Shown here: in pieces, positions 8,130 through 17,378 of the stretch
Layout of the letters: every line of letters starts with the position of its first letter
Numbering within the stretch: position 1 is the first letter of the stretch
Source: Shinella zoogloeoides
GTDB lineage: Bacteria > Pseudomonadota > Alphaproteobacteria > Rhizobiales > Rhizobiaceae
NCBI RefSeq assembly: GCF_003574625.1
Contig: NZ_QNUJ01000006.1
Location: forward strand, 310,001-374,000
DNA: 64,000 nt
Direction of reading: 5' to 3'
Position numbers and translations under genes: made by a program
The notes under the pieces: generated by a model
The model's input: the letters and a program-made list of their open reading frames with translations, nothing else
What the model was told of the DNA's origin: nothing
Databases searched by the model: none

Positions 8130-8414
8130 ATGAAAAGAACAGACCCACAGTTTAAGCTGCGCCTCCCTACGGCCTTGAAAGAGAAGGTGGACAAGGCAGC
8201 GGACAATGGGAGCCGGACCACGAGCAATGAAATCATCCGGCGTCTGGAGTGGAGCTTCGCAGCGGAAGAGGCTGGCGCCAACACAACACCAGCGGCACGG
8301 CTCACGGTTCCAGTGCCGGATCACGACAAACGCCTGTCGTCCGTTGAGGCCGCCGTCCTCGGCATCATGGCCGAGCTTGAGAAGATCAATGAAACACTCG
8401 AAAAGGGCGACTAG
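8130..8414 (+). CDS. Arc-family ribbon-helix-helix protein with C-terminal coiled region
   Basis: Ninety-four residues from the ATG preceded by caggaaacg. It begins MKRTDPQFKLRLPTALKEKVD, a canonical Arc-family ribbon and first helix, then GSRTTSNEIIRRLEWSF as the second. The C-terminal ~45 residues (RLSSVEAAVLGIMAELEKINETLEK) look like an oligomerising helix. An upstream ATG at 8103 is in frame but lacks a ribosome site. It is divergent from the smaller RHH gene across a cluster of shared hexamers and probably regulates both. Confidence 0.78.
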   Translation: MKRTDPQFKLRLPTALKEKVDKAADNGSRTTSNEIIRRLEWSFAAEEAGANTTPAARLTVPVPDHDKRLSSVEAAVLGIMAELEKINETLEKGD

Positions 8415-8600
8415 CGAAATAGCGTCGCATCTGCTGATCGTTAAAATTCGATTAAATTTGCAATTAATTGCACAAGGTCAGTTATCCCACCACCAGCCCC
8501 GCGAAGGTCGGTCGCAAACTGAGTGAGCCGCCGGCCTTCGGATCAACTGAAATCATCCAAGGCGTTCCAGCGGTTGATGAATTTGCAGATAAGCTAGCCG

Positions 8601-9158
8601 CTACTCACTGTCTTCGGTGTCATTTTCACCGGTTATCGGCGGATCAAATTTGAATGATGTCTGGTCATCTTCGGGCGGAAGTTGCAGGTCTTCAATGCCC
8701 AAGACCTCGAATTTCGAGCCAGCCAGCTTCTTGATGTCCCCGTCGTCAGAATAGATAACCGTCGCGCCCTCGATAGCGGCTATAGCGACAATCTGGTCAT
8801 CGAACTTGGCTTTCGCCTTTGACGCCGCTTCGGATTTCGTACCGCTCCGGCGGCGTTCAACCTGCATGGCGGCATATTCTACCGCCGCACGCTCATCGAA
8901 AGGCGAGATGCGGAAATGCTTGCTTCTCTTGATGATCGAGAGGCGTTCCGGCGCTCCATCCTGCGCCCTTACAAGGCTTTCGGCCAGCGAGGGCGTGGGG
9001 ATGATGATCTTCGTCTTTTCCCGCTGGAGGGTCGCGAGCAGATACTCGACACGCTCACGGCAACGCTCCACCGGCAGGCCGGTGGTCTTACTGGTCGGCG
9101 CATTGGCATTTTCATCAAAGAGGTAGACCAGTATGTTGGCGTCGAAGGCAACAATCAA
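8601..9158 (-). CDS. PIN-domain putative ribonuclease
   Basis: A 185-residue protein with the PIN acidic set: Asp6 in MIVAFDANILVYLFDE, Glu60 in PTPSLAESLV, Asp120/121 in KFDDQIVAIA and Asp138-141 in YSDDGD. PIN domains are metal-dependent single-strand RNases, best known as VapC toxins. At 185 residues it exceeds typical VapC (~130), with an acidic, probably disordered C-terminal tail (about 155-185). Its start overlaps the upstream gene by 4 nt, so the two are coupled. The partner is far larger than a normal VapB antitoxin, so ordinary VapBC is doubtful. Confidence 0.82.
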   Translation of the reverse strand: MIVAFDANILVYLFDENANAPTSKTTGLPVERCRERVEYLLATLQREKTKIIIPTPSLAESLVRAQDGAPERLSIIKRSKHFRISPFDERAAVEYAAMQVERRRSGTKSEAASKAKAKFDDQIVAIAAIEGATVIYSDDGDIKKLAGSKFEVLGIEDLQLPPEDDQTSFKFDPPITGENDTEDSE

Positions 9159-9907
9159 TTCGCGTCTCCGCCACCGTGACGATCTTCAAGGAGTGCGCGA
9201 ACAGGATCGGGAACCTCGTTCCAGGTGCTTCCTTTGATCTTTCGCAGGGAGGCAACCACATCTTCCAGCGGCTCGTCGCCCAGAACTTCAAAATCGGTGA
9301 TCTTGAAGCTCTTCAAAACCCAACTGCCATCGGCTTCCCGATACCATGTCCCACTGCCGTAAACGCGCAAGGTCGGGCCGAGAAGATGCTGTGCGATCTT
9401 CCGAGCGATGTCGGCTGTAGCGTTGAGGCCGCTATGGATGACGGCACCATCGCGCAGGTGAACAGGGATAGTGTCATCCTTACCACCGACGCGGATGACC
9501 TGCCCCTCAAGGCTGCCTTCCTGCCGTATCGGGCCAAAGACCAGCGGCTCAGGCCGGGTACGACCGGGAAACGGCAGAATGACAGCACCATCGTTCCCGC
9601 TCAGCTCGCCGGTCGCATTATCCTTGCGGAGCATCTCATCGAGTTCGTCAAACGCCTTGAGGGCATCCTTGGGTGCGCTCCCTCGCTGAAGGCTCCGCAC
9701 CCTGTCCTGCACCTTCGGCTGCGCCGGTTCATCCACAGCAGCGACAAGGATGGCGGAACCCGTCTTGACACCCTGAAAATGAACATTGGCGGTTTCACCG
9801 AGCAAACGGGCATACGCCGCCATGTACTCCGCAAGCCGGTCCATCGGCAGCGTTTCCGGCGTGTAGCTGTTTTCTATGTGAAACCTGTATTCGCTCATTC
9901 TAATCAT
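9155..9907 (-). CDS. Uncharacterised partner of the PIN protein (250 aa)
   Basis: A 250-residue soluble protein. The N-terminal ~60 residues (SEYRFHIENSYTPETLPMDR, then LAEYMAAYARLLGE) are helical. The centre is charged, and about 125-235 is beta-rich (SLEGQVIRVGGKDDTIPVHL, LRVYGSGTWYREADGSW, FKITDFEVLG). I recognise no named domain. It precedes the PIN gene with an ATGA overlap, so stoichiometric production is expected; it may be an antitoxin, a target-recognition subunit or a regulator. Alternative start at 9898 (MSEYRF). It sits downstream of the restriction operon on the same strand, separated by 135 bp. Confidence 0.65.
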   Translation of the reverse strand: MIRMSEYRFHIENSYTPETLPMDRLAEYMAAYARLLGETANVHFQGVKTGSAILVAAVDEPAQPKVQDRVRSLQRGSAPKDALKAFDELDEMLRKDNATGELSGNDGAVILPFPGRTRPEPLVFGPIRQEGSLEGQVIRVGGKDDTIPVHLRDGAVIHSGLNATADIARKIAQHLLGPTLRVYGSGTWYREADGSWVLKSFKITDFEVLGDEPLEDVVASLRKIKGSTWNEVPDPVRALLEDRHGGGDAN

Positions 9908-10042
9908 GCCTCACGCTGGCCGGCGCAAAATCCGACCACCTTGCCAGACGACTACCATTGATCGCCCCTGAAACCAAACGGTACATTTTCATCGTGGCAG
10001 GAAATAGCAGCACTTCATGGTCTCCCTACGGCAGCGCCGCCG

Positions 10043-10975
10043 CTATTCTTCCGTGAAGAAATCCTCATCCAGGCGTTTGAACGCAATGGCGCGACTGATG
10101 CGGACACCAACGTCGTGCTCGATCATCAGGTCGGTGAGGCGCTGACCGTCGATCAGGATCACCCTCTGAGAGAGGTGCTTCACGAAATCTCTGGCCTGCT
10201 GGCTGAAAGTGGAGGTCGTCACGAACACGCCTTTGGTCGCCCCGAGACCAACGAGGCTGCCGACGAAAGCCTGCACGTCCGGACGCCCGACAGAGTTGGA
10301 AGGGGCGTAGCGTTTCGCCTGGACATACACGCGGTCGAGGCCCAGTCGGTCTTCGTTCACAACGCCATCGACACCGCCGTCGCCGGATCGACCAAGTTGC
10401 TCGGCTGCGTTCTTGCGTGAGCCGCCGTAGCCCATTGCGACGAGAAGATCGACAATTAGTCCCTCGAAGAATGCCGGGCTGTTCTGACTGATCCTGTCGA
10501 GGAGGTCGGCTCGCAGTGCGGTCAGCACCGCCTGATAGGCAGCCTCGATCTGCTCCTCCGGCGTCGTGGCGTCGGTATCAGGGTGCGGGGTCTGGACCTT
10601 CGCGGCCTCGCCGCCATTGGCATCCGAGCCGTTGGCGTTCTTGTAGAACTCACGGAAGTCCGGGCGCTGGAGGAGCAACTTCACGTCGATCCGGTCGGGG
10701 TTGGCAGCGAGAATGGCCTTGCCATCGTCCGTGGCGACGAACCGTCCTCGTGCCGGAGAAGCGAGCAGCCCAGCCTTGGTCATGTAGAACTTGGCCCAGT
10801 GGATGCGGTTGTGCAGTACGCGCTGGCGGCCACTGGGTAGTAGTTCCTCACGTTCGTCCTGCGTCAGGCCGAGATCGTTGGCGATCCGGTCCTCCACATC
10901 GGCGACACGCTTTTCGCCCTCGGCTGCGAGGCGCAGAACGGGCAGCATCAGGCTCTGATAGTCGGGAATGCTCAT
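10043..10975 (-). CDS. mrr: Mrr-family restriction endonuclease
   Basis: A 310-residue protein of standard Mrr layout. The N-terminal winged-helix Mrr_N domain (about 1-100) includes RVLHNRIHWAKFYMTKAGLL. The C-terminal PD-(D/E)xK nuclease (about 165-285) has Asp203 in SGDGGVDGVV and the QAK motif at 219-221 (VYVQAKRY). Mrr enzymes cut foreign or modified DNA. It overlaps the hsdS stop by 4 nt, making it the fourth gene of the restriction operon. Catalytic residues are intact. Confidence 0.92.
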   Translation of the reverse strand: MSIPDYQSLMLPVLRLAAEGEKRVADVEDRIANDLGLTQDEREELLPSGRQRVLHNRIHWAKFYMTKAGLLASPARGRFVATDDGKAILAANPDRIDVKLLLQRPDFREFYKNANGSDANGGEAAKVQTPHPDTDATTPEEQIEAAYQAVLTALRADLLDRISQNSPAFFEGLIVDLLVAMGYGGSRKNAAEQLGRSGDGGVDGVVNEDRLGLDRVYVQAKRYAPSNSVGRPDVQAFVGSLVGLGATKGVFVTTSTFSQQARDFVKHLSQRVILIDGQRLTDLMIEHDVGVRISRAIAFKRLDEDFFTEE

Positions 10976-12330
10976 GCCGCTGGTCGCCGTCCTCTTCGCG
11001 TCTTCGGAGCTGCGCCGCGCTCGGCCCTTATCCGATCCAGGAGCATGCTGGCGGGTTCGTCCTCGGGGTCTTGCGGCACGAGTTCTCCACGAAAGGCTTT
11101 GGCAAGAACGGCCTGATCAAGCCGATCGATCAGCCTGCGGGCACTGGTCACCTCCGCGGTGAGGCGGTCGATCCAGGCGAAGGCGGCTTCGAGCCTTTGA
11201 ACGATTTCTCGTTGTTCAATCTGTGGCGGTAGCGGGAGGAGAGTTCGCTTGACAATGCCGAGGTTTAGGTTCGGCTGTACTCCACCAGCGGCTTGTTCGC
11301 GGAGTTCGAGGTACTGACTACGCAAATACCAGTGAACGAAATCTCGTTCTGCGGGGCTATTGCGGTGGACAACGATTGCCGCCAACGCCTGATTTGTCGC
11401 AGCCTCCATCCCGAGAACGGCCACCTTGCCTCTGGTCTTTCCCTCCCCGTACATTGCCAGCAGCAGTGTACCAACCGGATATAGCTGGCAATTGGTTTCT
11501 CGCAGCGCGGCAGCCGTGATGCACTCCTCCGAGCCCCGCACTATCTCGTCGTTCACTGCACCACTGGTCACCCATGGGATGGTTCCGCCGTCATAGTATC
11601 GAGAAGTCCCACGCTTCGGCGTAGCCCCCGTACCAACATCTGCGATTTGCCCCAACTCTATCGTTTCCCAGTCGGCGTCGGGCGGCGTATGCGATGCCCG
11701 CCACTCCCGCGTCAGATCGCCTCGGAACGCTGCCGCGAGCACGGCCTGCTTGTACTTCTCGACGAGGCGGGGGATGTGGTCGAGGTGATCGCGGGCGCGT
11801 CTGGATTTGCCGGTGAGGCTGTCGATCTTCGCCACGATCCGCCGCTGCTCGGGCAGTGGAGGTAGAGGCAATGCGATCCCCTCAACGTCTCCCCTGCGGA
11901 CAGACGGAACCGTAGTTGCGACGGCAAATGGTGACAAATCTACCGTGGTCAAAAACTGGTATAGATACTCGGTTTCAATGGCGCGACGGTCGCCAGTGAC
12001 AGCCATACAGTTGTTGTCGAGGATCGTGTCCTGCTCCAATAGAACGCGGCGGTTTAGACGCAACGCCTCGCCGATTTTTGCAAACGCGACTGACCCTGCC
12101 GGTGCAGGGCGAGCTTTTAGGTCGAGCAGATCAGTGTGTGTAACGTAATTGTCTGCAGTGGCTAACCGACCACGGTGGTTCCGGTGTGCATAGGAAATGT
12201 CTCGAACCTTGGCGAAGGGAAAGTCACCCGTTGCCTTGCCTTGAAATCGTTCTGGGAACCCAAAACCCGAGCTGATGTCGGCAACATCGCCGACGTGTGT
12301 TTCAATCCACCCCTGCGGCAGCTCGCTCAT
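10972..12330 (-). CDS. hsdS: Type I restriction-modification specificity subunit HsdS
   Basis: A 452-residue protein with two target-recognition domains: one from the N-terminus (LPQGWIETHVGDVADI) to about 170 and a second from about 213 (WETIELGQIADVGTGATPKR). Each is followed by a conserved helical spacer (LPPLPEQRRIVAKIDSL and LPLPPQIEQREIVQRLEAAF). HsdS sets the bipartite DNA target of the HsdM2S methylase and HsdR2M2S nuclease. It overlaps hsdM upstream and mrr downstream, both by 4 nt. The recognition sequence cannot be read from the protein. Confidence 0.95.
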   Translation of the reverse strand: MSELPQGWIETHVGDVADISSGFGFPERFQGKATGDFPFAKVRDISYAHRNHRGRLATADNYVTHTDLLDLKARPAPAGSVAFAKIGEALRLNRRVLLEQDTILDNNCMAVTGDRRAIETEYLYQFLTTVDLSPFAVATTVPSVRRGDVEGIALPLPPLPEQRRIVAKIDSLTGKSRRARDHLDHIPRLVEKYKQAVLAAAFRGDLTREWRASHTPPDADWETIELGQIADVGTGATPKRGTSRYYDGGTIPWVTSGAVNDEIVRGSEECITAAALRETNCQLYPVGTLLLAMYGEGKTRGKVAVLGMEAATNQALAAIVVHRNSPAERDFVHWYLRSQYLELREQAAGGVQPNLNLGIVKRTLLPLPPQIEQREIVQRLEAAFAWIDRLTAEVTSARRLIDRLDQAVLAKAFRGELVPQDPEDEPASMLLDRIRAERGAAPKTRRGRRPAA

Positions 12331-13793
12331 TCCGCTGCCTCCGCCACACCAGTAGCCTCCTCGATGCTGTTAGGCTCGATTTCCTCCGACAACGCCTCGA
12401 TCTCTTCCAGTGCGGCCTTGAGGTGGCCGATGATGGCGGCGGCGATGTCCTCCGGCTCGGTCAGCGCCTCCTCGGCTTCGGCTTCGGTATCGCGCAACCA
12501 TGCGATGTCGAGATTGTCGTTGCGGGCGGTGATGGCCTCGCGGGAGAACATACGCCACCGGCTATCCTCGCCCTGATCCTTCCGCTCGGCACCGCCGTTC
12601 GGATCGGAACCATAGGCGGTCTCGAACTCGGCGAAGTCGGCCACGGTCAGCGGGCGGGTTTTGCCGAAGGCTGGCATATTGGCCCGCATGTCATAGACCC
12701 ACACGGCGCTGGTGTTGCCCTTGTCGGCCTTGCCGCGCTGGAAGAACAGCACGTTGGTCTTGACGCCCTGCGCATAGAAGATGCCGGTCGGCAGGCGCAG
12801 GATCGTGTGCAGGTCGCAAAGCTCCATCAACCAGGTACGCAGACGCCGCCCGGTATTGTCCTCGAACAGTACGTTGTCCGGCACGACCACGGCGGCACGG
12901 CCACCAGGCTTGAGGGCGCGGACAATGTGCTCGACGAAAGCAAGCTGCTTGTTCGATGTGTCCGCCGTCACCGAGAAATCGGAACGGGTCGGGCGACCGC
13001 CGCCCTTTTTCGTGCCGAAGGGCGGGTTGGTCAGGATCAGATCGGCCTTGGGCAAGCCATCGCCGTCCGGCGACAATGTGTCGATGTTCACCACGCCGCT
13101 CTCGATGCCGTGCAGCAGCAGGTTCATCATGCAAAGCCGATGCGTGTCCGGCACAAGCTCACCGCCGACGAAGGCATTGTTGCGCTGGAAGTGCGCCTGC
13201 TCAGGCGAGAGCTTGTAAAGATCGTCGGTGTGATCCTTGATGTACCTGTCGGCGGCGACGAGGAAGCCCGCCGTGCCCGCTGCCGGGTCCTGCACGACCT
13301 CTCCGGGCTGCGGCTGCATTAGCCGAACGATGCAATCGATCAGCGGTCGCGGCGTAAAATACTGCCCCGCGCCGGATTTCTTGTCGGCGGCGTTCTTTTC
13401 CAACAGCCCTTCATAAAGATTGCCGAGACCTTCCTCGCGGGCGGAGAACCAATCGAGCTGATCGATGTTGGAGGTCAACGCCTTGAGATTGGTCGGCTTC
13501 CGAAGTCGTGTCTGCGCATCGGTGAAGATCGCGCTGATCAGGCCGTCCCTGGCCTTGCCGAGATCGAGCAGCATCGCCTTGTAATAGTCGAGCTGCTCCA
13601 TGCCCTCGCGCTTGGCGAGGATGCCCCAGCGATAGTCGTCAGGCAGCCGCTCCTCGCGCCCCGTCTCTTCCAACATCTTCAGGAACAGCAGATAGGTCAG
13701 CTCGGTCACATACTCGTTGTAGGTGACGCCATCATCGCGCAGGACATTGCAGAGGCCCCAGAGCTTGGCAACGATGTCGGTGGTTGTTGTCAT
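12327..13793 (-). CDS. hsdM: Type I restriction-modification DNA methyltransferase HsdM
   Basis: A 488-residue N6-adenine methylase. An N-terminal helical domain (1-135) leads to QYFTPRPLID (144-153), the SAM-binding DPAAGTAGF (169-177, where the usual form is GTGGF) and the catalytic NPPFG (256-260). The C-terminus is acidic and helical. It methylates the HsdS-defined site to protect host DNA. The start is the ATG that shares bases with the hsdR stop (TGATG at 13,791-13,795). All motifs are present. Confidence 0.96.
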   Translation of the reverse strand: MTTTTDIVAKLWGLCNVLRDDGVTYNEYVTELTYLLFLKMLEETGREERLPDDYRWGILAKREGMEQLDYYKAMLLDLGKARDGLISAIFTDAQTRLRKPTNLKALTSNIDQLDWFSAREEGLGNLYEGLLEKNAADKKSGAGQYFTPRPLIDCIVRLMQPQPGEVVQDPAAGTAGFLVAADRYIKDHTDDLYKLSPEQAHFQRNNAFVGGELVPDTHRLCMMNLLLHGIESGVVNIDTLSPDGDGLPKADLILTNPPFGTKKGGGRPTRSDFSVTADTSNKQLAFVEHIVRALKPGGRAAVVVPDNVLFEDNTGRRLRTWLMELCDLHTILRLPTGIFYAQGVKTNVLFFQRGKADKGNTSAVWVYDMRANMPAFGKTRPLTVADFAEFETAYGSDPNGGAERKDQGEDSRWRMFSREAITARNDNLDIAWLRDTEAEAEEALTEPEDIAAAIIGHLKAALEEIEALSEEIEPNSIEEATGVAEAAE

Positions 13794-16700
13794 CAGGCGG
13801 TCTTCTTCCACATTTCTTCGTTGATCCCGGCAAGGATGTTTTCAAGCTCCCCGCCGAACACCTTGTTGAGACGGTTGAACCCTCCATCGGCGATGAACGG
13901 CTCCTTGTCGATGGCCTCGCGGTCAACAATCACTTCTTTTTCGATCTGCTCACCGATCCGCGACAGCCAGCGTTTCTGCGGATCGGTCCACGAGCGGCTC
14001 GCCATGATCGAGCGCATCGCCGATCTGACGCGATCCTCGTACGGGGTCAACGGATCGCCAATCGCTGCCTGGCGCACGAAACCGATGATCGAGGCGGCGA
14101 TCTCCTCGTTCTTCGCATCCGCCCAGGCACGACGCAGATTGGCTTCCGAATAGCCCTTGCGGTCGAGCGCCAGGCGCAGCTCCTTCAGATCGGCACGAGT
14201 GAGATCGCGGGGGCGCGTCACCACCAGCTTGAGTGCGGCGATGCTGTTCACGTTGTCGCGGACGAAGGCGGCAAAACTATCGAGGAAATCTTCGGGCTTC
14301 TCAGCTTCGCCATACCCTCGCGTGACAGCAACAACCTCATCGCCGTGCGTCGAGATCGGCACGATACGCGGATTGCCGCCATCGCCCTGCCAATCGAGGA
14401 TCGGGCCAATGGCAGCGCGGTCCTTCAACCAGGCGGAAAGTCCTGGCGCATCGCCAACCAGCAACCGCTGCAACATCGCTTCCGGCGTTTCGCCCGCAAC
14501 CGCCTCGAACCGCTGCCGCGCATCCTCGGGCAGTTTCTTGAGACGGCGGCGAAGTTTCACGGCCATCTGCTCGCGGATCGTCTCGCGCTGGTGATCGTCG
14601 GTCGCCTCGACCATCTCGCGCACAAGCTGCTCGAAGCTGATCGACGGGTTGACGACAACCGGCTTCATGTCCGTCAGACCTTGCAGATGCGGGTAAAGGT
14701 CCACGGCGTCGAAGATGCGGAACACCTCCTTGCCGATCTCAGGGCATTGCCGCGTCGCTCGCCCGATCATCTGCTCATAAAGGATACGGCTGTTGACCCG
14801 GCGCAGGAACACGAGGTTGGTGATCTTCGGTATATCGACGCCGGTGGTCAGAAGATCGACGGTGACAACGATCTGCGGATTGGCGTCGTTGCGGAACGAG
14901 CGGATCAGGTTCTGCACCTTATCGACGCTGCCGGTGATCTTCTTCACCGCCGCATCATCGATTTCGCCATAGGCGTCGCTGAACGCCTTCTTGATCGCAT
15001 CGACCACCATGTCGGCGTGGGCATCGGTGGCGGCGAAGATCAGCGTCTTGCCGGGCAGCGCCGGGTCGATGTGCCTGGCCAGCTCCTCAGCCACCACGCG
15101 GTTGAACTCCGGCGTGATCACCTGCTTGTTGAACTGTTCCACCTCGAAGTGGATTTCGTCCGGTAGGGTCGCCGTGTTGATCTCGCCGGTTTCCGGCACA
15201 AGATACTCGACCTGCTCGCCTCCAGCAAAATCGATGCCCGACCGGGCCAGAGCGGTTTCGATCCGGATCGGCGGCTCGTGGTCGATCAGGTGGCCGTCGA
15301 TGACGGCCTCGCGATAGGAATAGCGGAAGATCGGCTCGCCAAAGATGTCGGCGGTGTGCAGGGCTGGCGTTGCCGTCAGGCCGATTTTCACGGCGTCGAA
15401 GTATTCGAGCACCCGGCGGTACTTGGAGATGTAGTCGTCCTGCCCCCGGAAGCTCAGTTCGGCGTCCGACATCTCCCGGTCGAGCAGATAGCCGCGATGG
15501 CACTCATCGATGACCATGAGGTCGTACTGATCGACGGGCGGAGCCTCCGAGGTATCGGCGGCGAAGAGGACACGCTTCACCAGTCCCTGGATCGTGCAGA
15601 TATGCACCTTGGTTTCCAGATCGGGCGTAACATCCTCCAGCCCCTTGAGGCCGAAAATCTCGGCGAAGGTCTTGCCCGACACGACCTTGGTGGTCGAGAA
15701 TTCACCTTCGGTCTGGTGGCCGAGGGCACTGCGATCCACGACGAAGCAGATGCGGCGGAAGCGTTTGGCCGACAGCAGCCGGTAGAGCATGGCGATGGCG
15801 AGCTTGGTCTTGCCGGTGCCGGTCGCCATCGCCACCAGCATGGACCGCTGTTCGCCAGACAGTGCCGCCTCCACGGCGCGGATCGCCGCCTCCTGATACG
15901 AGCGCAGAGGAAAACCGAACTCGAACGGCTGCGATTTGAGGGCGGCAGTGGCCGCGTCGAGATCGATCTCCAAAAGCCGCGCTATGCCATCCGGCGTCAG
16001 CCAGTCCACCAGCGCACGGCGATGATTGGCGCTACGTCGGACATCGCGAAACCAGATACCACTCTCGGTCTCGATCTGCTTCAGATAGGAGCGACCATTG
16101 GCGGCGAAGACGTAAGGGACACGATGCTCCCCCCAAGGCCCGCCAGCCAAAACAAAGTCCGTGCTGTCCTTGATCCCGACCGAATAGCGTTCGGCCTGGT
16201 CGATGGCGGCGGAGACATTCTTGCGGCGGCGCTTCGCCTCAACGACGCCAACCAGCATCATGCCGATGAACAGCGCGTAGTCGGCGGGACCGCTGGCCGT
16301 GGGCCATTCGGCAATCGCCATGTTGCGGCCCTTGGCGGGACGTACACCGGCGCTGTAGCGCAGCGTTTTGGTATCCGCCTCCCAGCCACGATCCCGAAGC
16401 TGCTGATCGATCAGGGCGCGGGTCTGGCTCTCATCGAGGTCGATCTTCGCGGCTGCCTGCTCACCGCGCTCGACAAGCTCCTGAACCTCGACGCGGGGAG
16501 CCGCTTCCGCCGCTGCCTGAAGACCGGCGAGCTTGGCAGCGATGGCCTCCTTCTCCGCCGCGCTCTCTTGGGCAAGCTGTTCCCAAGTCGCTCGCTCCTC
16601 CGCCTCGCGCTTCAACCGTTCCTCGACCGTCTCACGGGCGCGAGCCTGCTCCTCGGCCTCAAGGCGAGCAGCGGTGGCTGCGTCGTCGCTCTCTGCCACC

Positions 16701-17173
16701 TTGCGCCGCAGCGCCTCGATCTCCTGGCGCAGTGATGCGGTGGCATCGATTGGCTCGCGGGGCGGAACAAAAGCGCCGGGCGTGAAGCCGGGCTGTTTTC
16801 CGTATGTGCGATGGAACCAGACGCCGAGCGACCGGGCGAACTTGAGCGAGGTCAGCGCATTGGCGTGATCGCCCTTGGCCTCGTGAACAGCGGTGTTGCC
16901 CGCCTTGCGCAGCGCGTGGAAAACGTCGGCAACTTCCTTCGGGATGATCCGTTCGTAGGACAGCCGCCGCAAGGTTTCATCGAAGGTCTCGCGCTCGTCA
17001 CGGTAGGAGCCATGGCGAGCGGCGATCAACTTTGCCATGAGTTCGGCGAATTGGCGCAGCTTGACAATCGCCGTCGATGGATCGCCGCTAAAATACTGTT
17101 CGGCGAGCCCGCCCAGTTTCACAAGTCGATTGTCATGCCCGGCAAGAAACTCAAAGTTCAGTGATGCAACCAT
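13793..17173 (-). CDS. hsdR: Type I restriction endonuclease subunit HsdR
   Basis: 1,126 residues from the ATG opening VASLNFEFLAGHD, matching the usual N-terminus of this HsdR group. The frame stays open upstream to 17,518 but would overlap a divergent gene. Layout: an N-terminal DUF4145-like helical domain (1-125), a coiled coil (~145-225), the nuclease core with Asp298, Glu312 and Lys314 (VVEAKR), and an SF2 translocase with Walker A ATGTGKT (450-456), DECH (556-559) and later motifs, then a C-terminal assembly domain. It translocates and cuts unmodified DNA. It is the first gene of hsdR-hsdM-hsdS-mrr, and no frameshift is seen. Confidence 0.95.
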   Translation of the reverse strand: MVASLNFEFLAGHDNRLVKLGGLAEQYFSGDPSTAIVKLRQFAELMAKLIAARHGSYRDERETFDETLRRLSYERIIPKEVADVFHALRKAGNTAVHEAKGDHANALTSLKFARSLGVWFHRTYGKQPGFTPGAFVPPREPIDATASLRQEIEALRRKVAESDDAATAARLEAEEQARARETVEERLKREAEERATWEQLAQESAAEKEAIAAKLAGLQAAAEAAPRVEVQELVERGEQAAAKIDLDESQTRALIDQQLRDRGWEADTKTLRYSAGVRPAKGRNMAIAEWPTASGPADYALFIGMMLVGVVEAKRRRKNVSAAIDQAERYSVGIKDSTDFVLAGGPWGEHRVPYVFAANGRSYLKQIETESGIWFRDVRRSANHRRALVDWLTPDGIARLLEIDLDAATAALKSQPFEFGFPLRSYQEAAIRAVEAALSGEQRSMLVAMATGTGKTKLAIAMLYRLLSAKRFRRICFVVDRSALGHQTEGEFSTTKVVSGKTFAEIFGLKGLEDVTPDLETKVHICTIQGLVKRVLFAADTSEAPPVDQYDLMVIDECHRGYLLDREMSDAELSFRGQDDYISKYRRVLEYFDAVKIGLTATPALHTADIFGEPIFRYSYREAVIDGHLIDHEPPIRIETALARSGIDFAGGEQVEYLVPETGEINTATLPDEIHFEVEQFNKQVITPEFNRVVAEELARHIDPALPGKTLIFAATDAHADMVVDAIKKAFSDAYGEIDDAAVKKITGSVDKVQNLIRSFRNDANPQIVVTVDLLTTGVDIPKITNLVFLRRVNSRILYEQMIGRATRQCPEIGKEVFRIFDAVDLYPHLQGLTDMKPVVVNPSISFEQLVREMVEATDDHQRETIREQMAVKLRRRLKKLPEDARQRFEAVAGETPEAMLQRLLVGDAPGLSAWLKDRAAIGPILDWQGDGGNPRIVPISTHGDEVVAVTRGYGEAEKPEDFLDSFAAFVRDNVNSIAALKLVVTRPRDLTRADLKELRLALDRKGYSEANLRRAWADAKNEEIAASIIGFVRQAAIGDPLTPYEDRVRSAMRSIMASRSWTDPQKRWLSRIGEQIEKEVIVDREAIDKEPFIADGGFNRLNKVFGGELENILAGINEEMWKKTA

Positions 17174-17378
17174 ATCCGCCCCCGTGGCCGCAATCATTGC
17201 ACGAGGCCGTAAAGATTTGTCCAGCATCGACATGGTATTTTCGGCTCCGACATCAGCCGTTTGAGCGGTGACCATGCGAGGCTGACTTTCGCCAGCGGCA
17301 AAACCGCCTATGGTATAGGCCGGAAGACGCAGGATCATTGCCGCCATGATACGACCATCGAGGATCGACCCCATCATC

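Noticed and set aside
8601-9907. Calling the PIN unit a standard VapBC pair
   Set aside because: The partner is 250 aa without an AbrB/RHH domain, and the PIN protein is longer than VapC.
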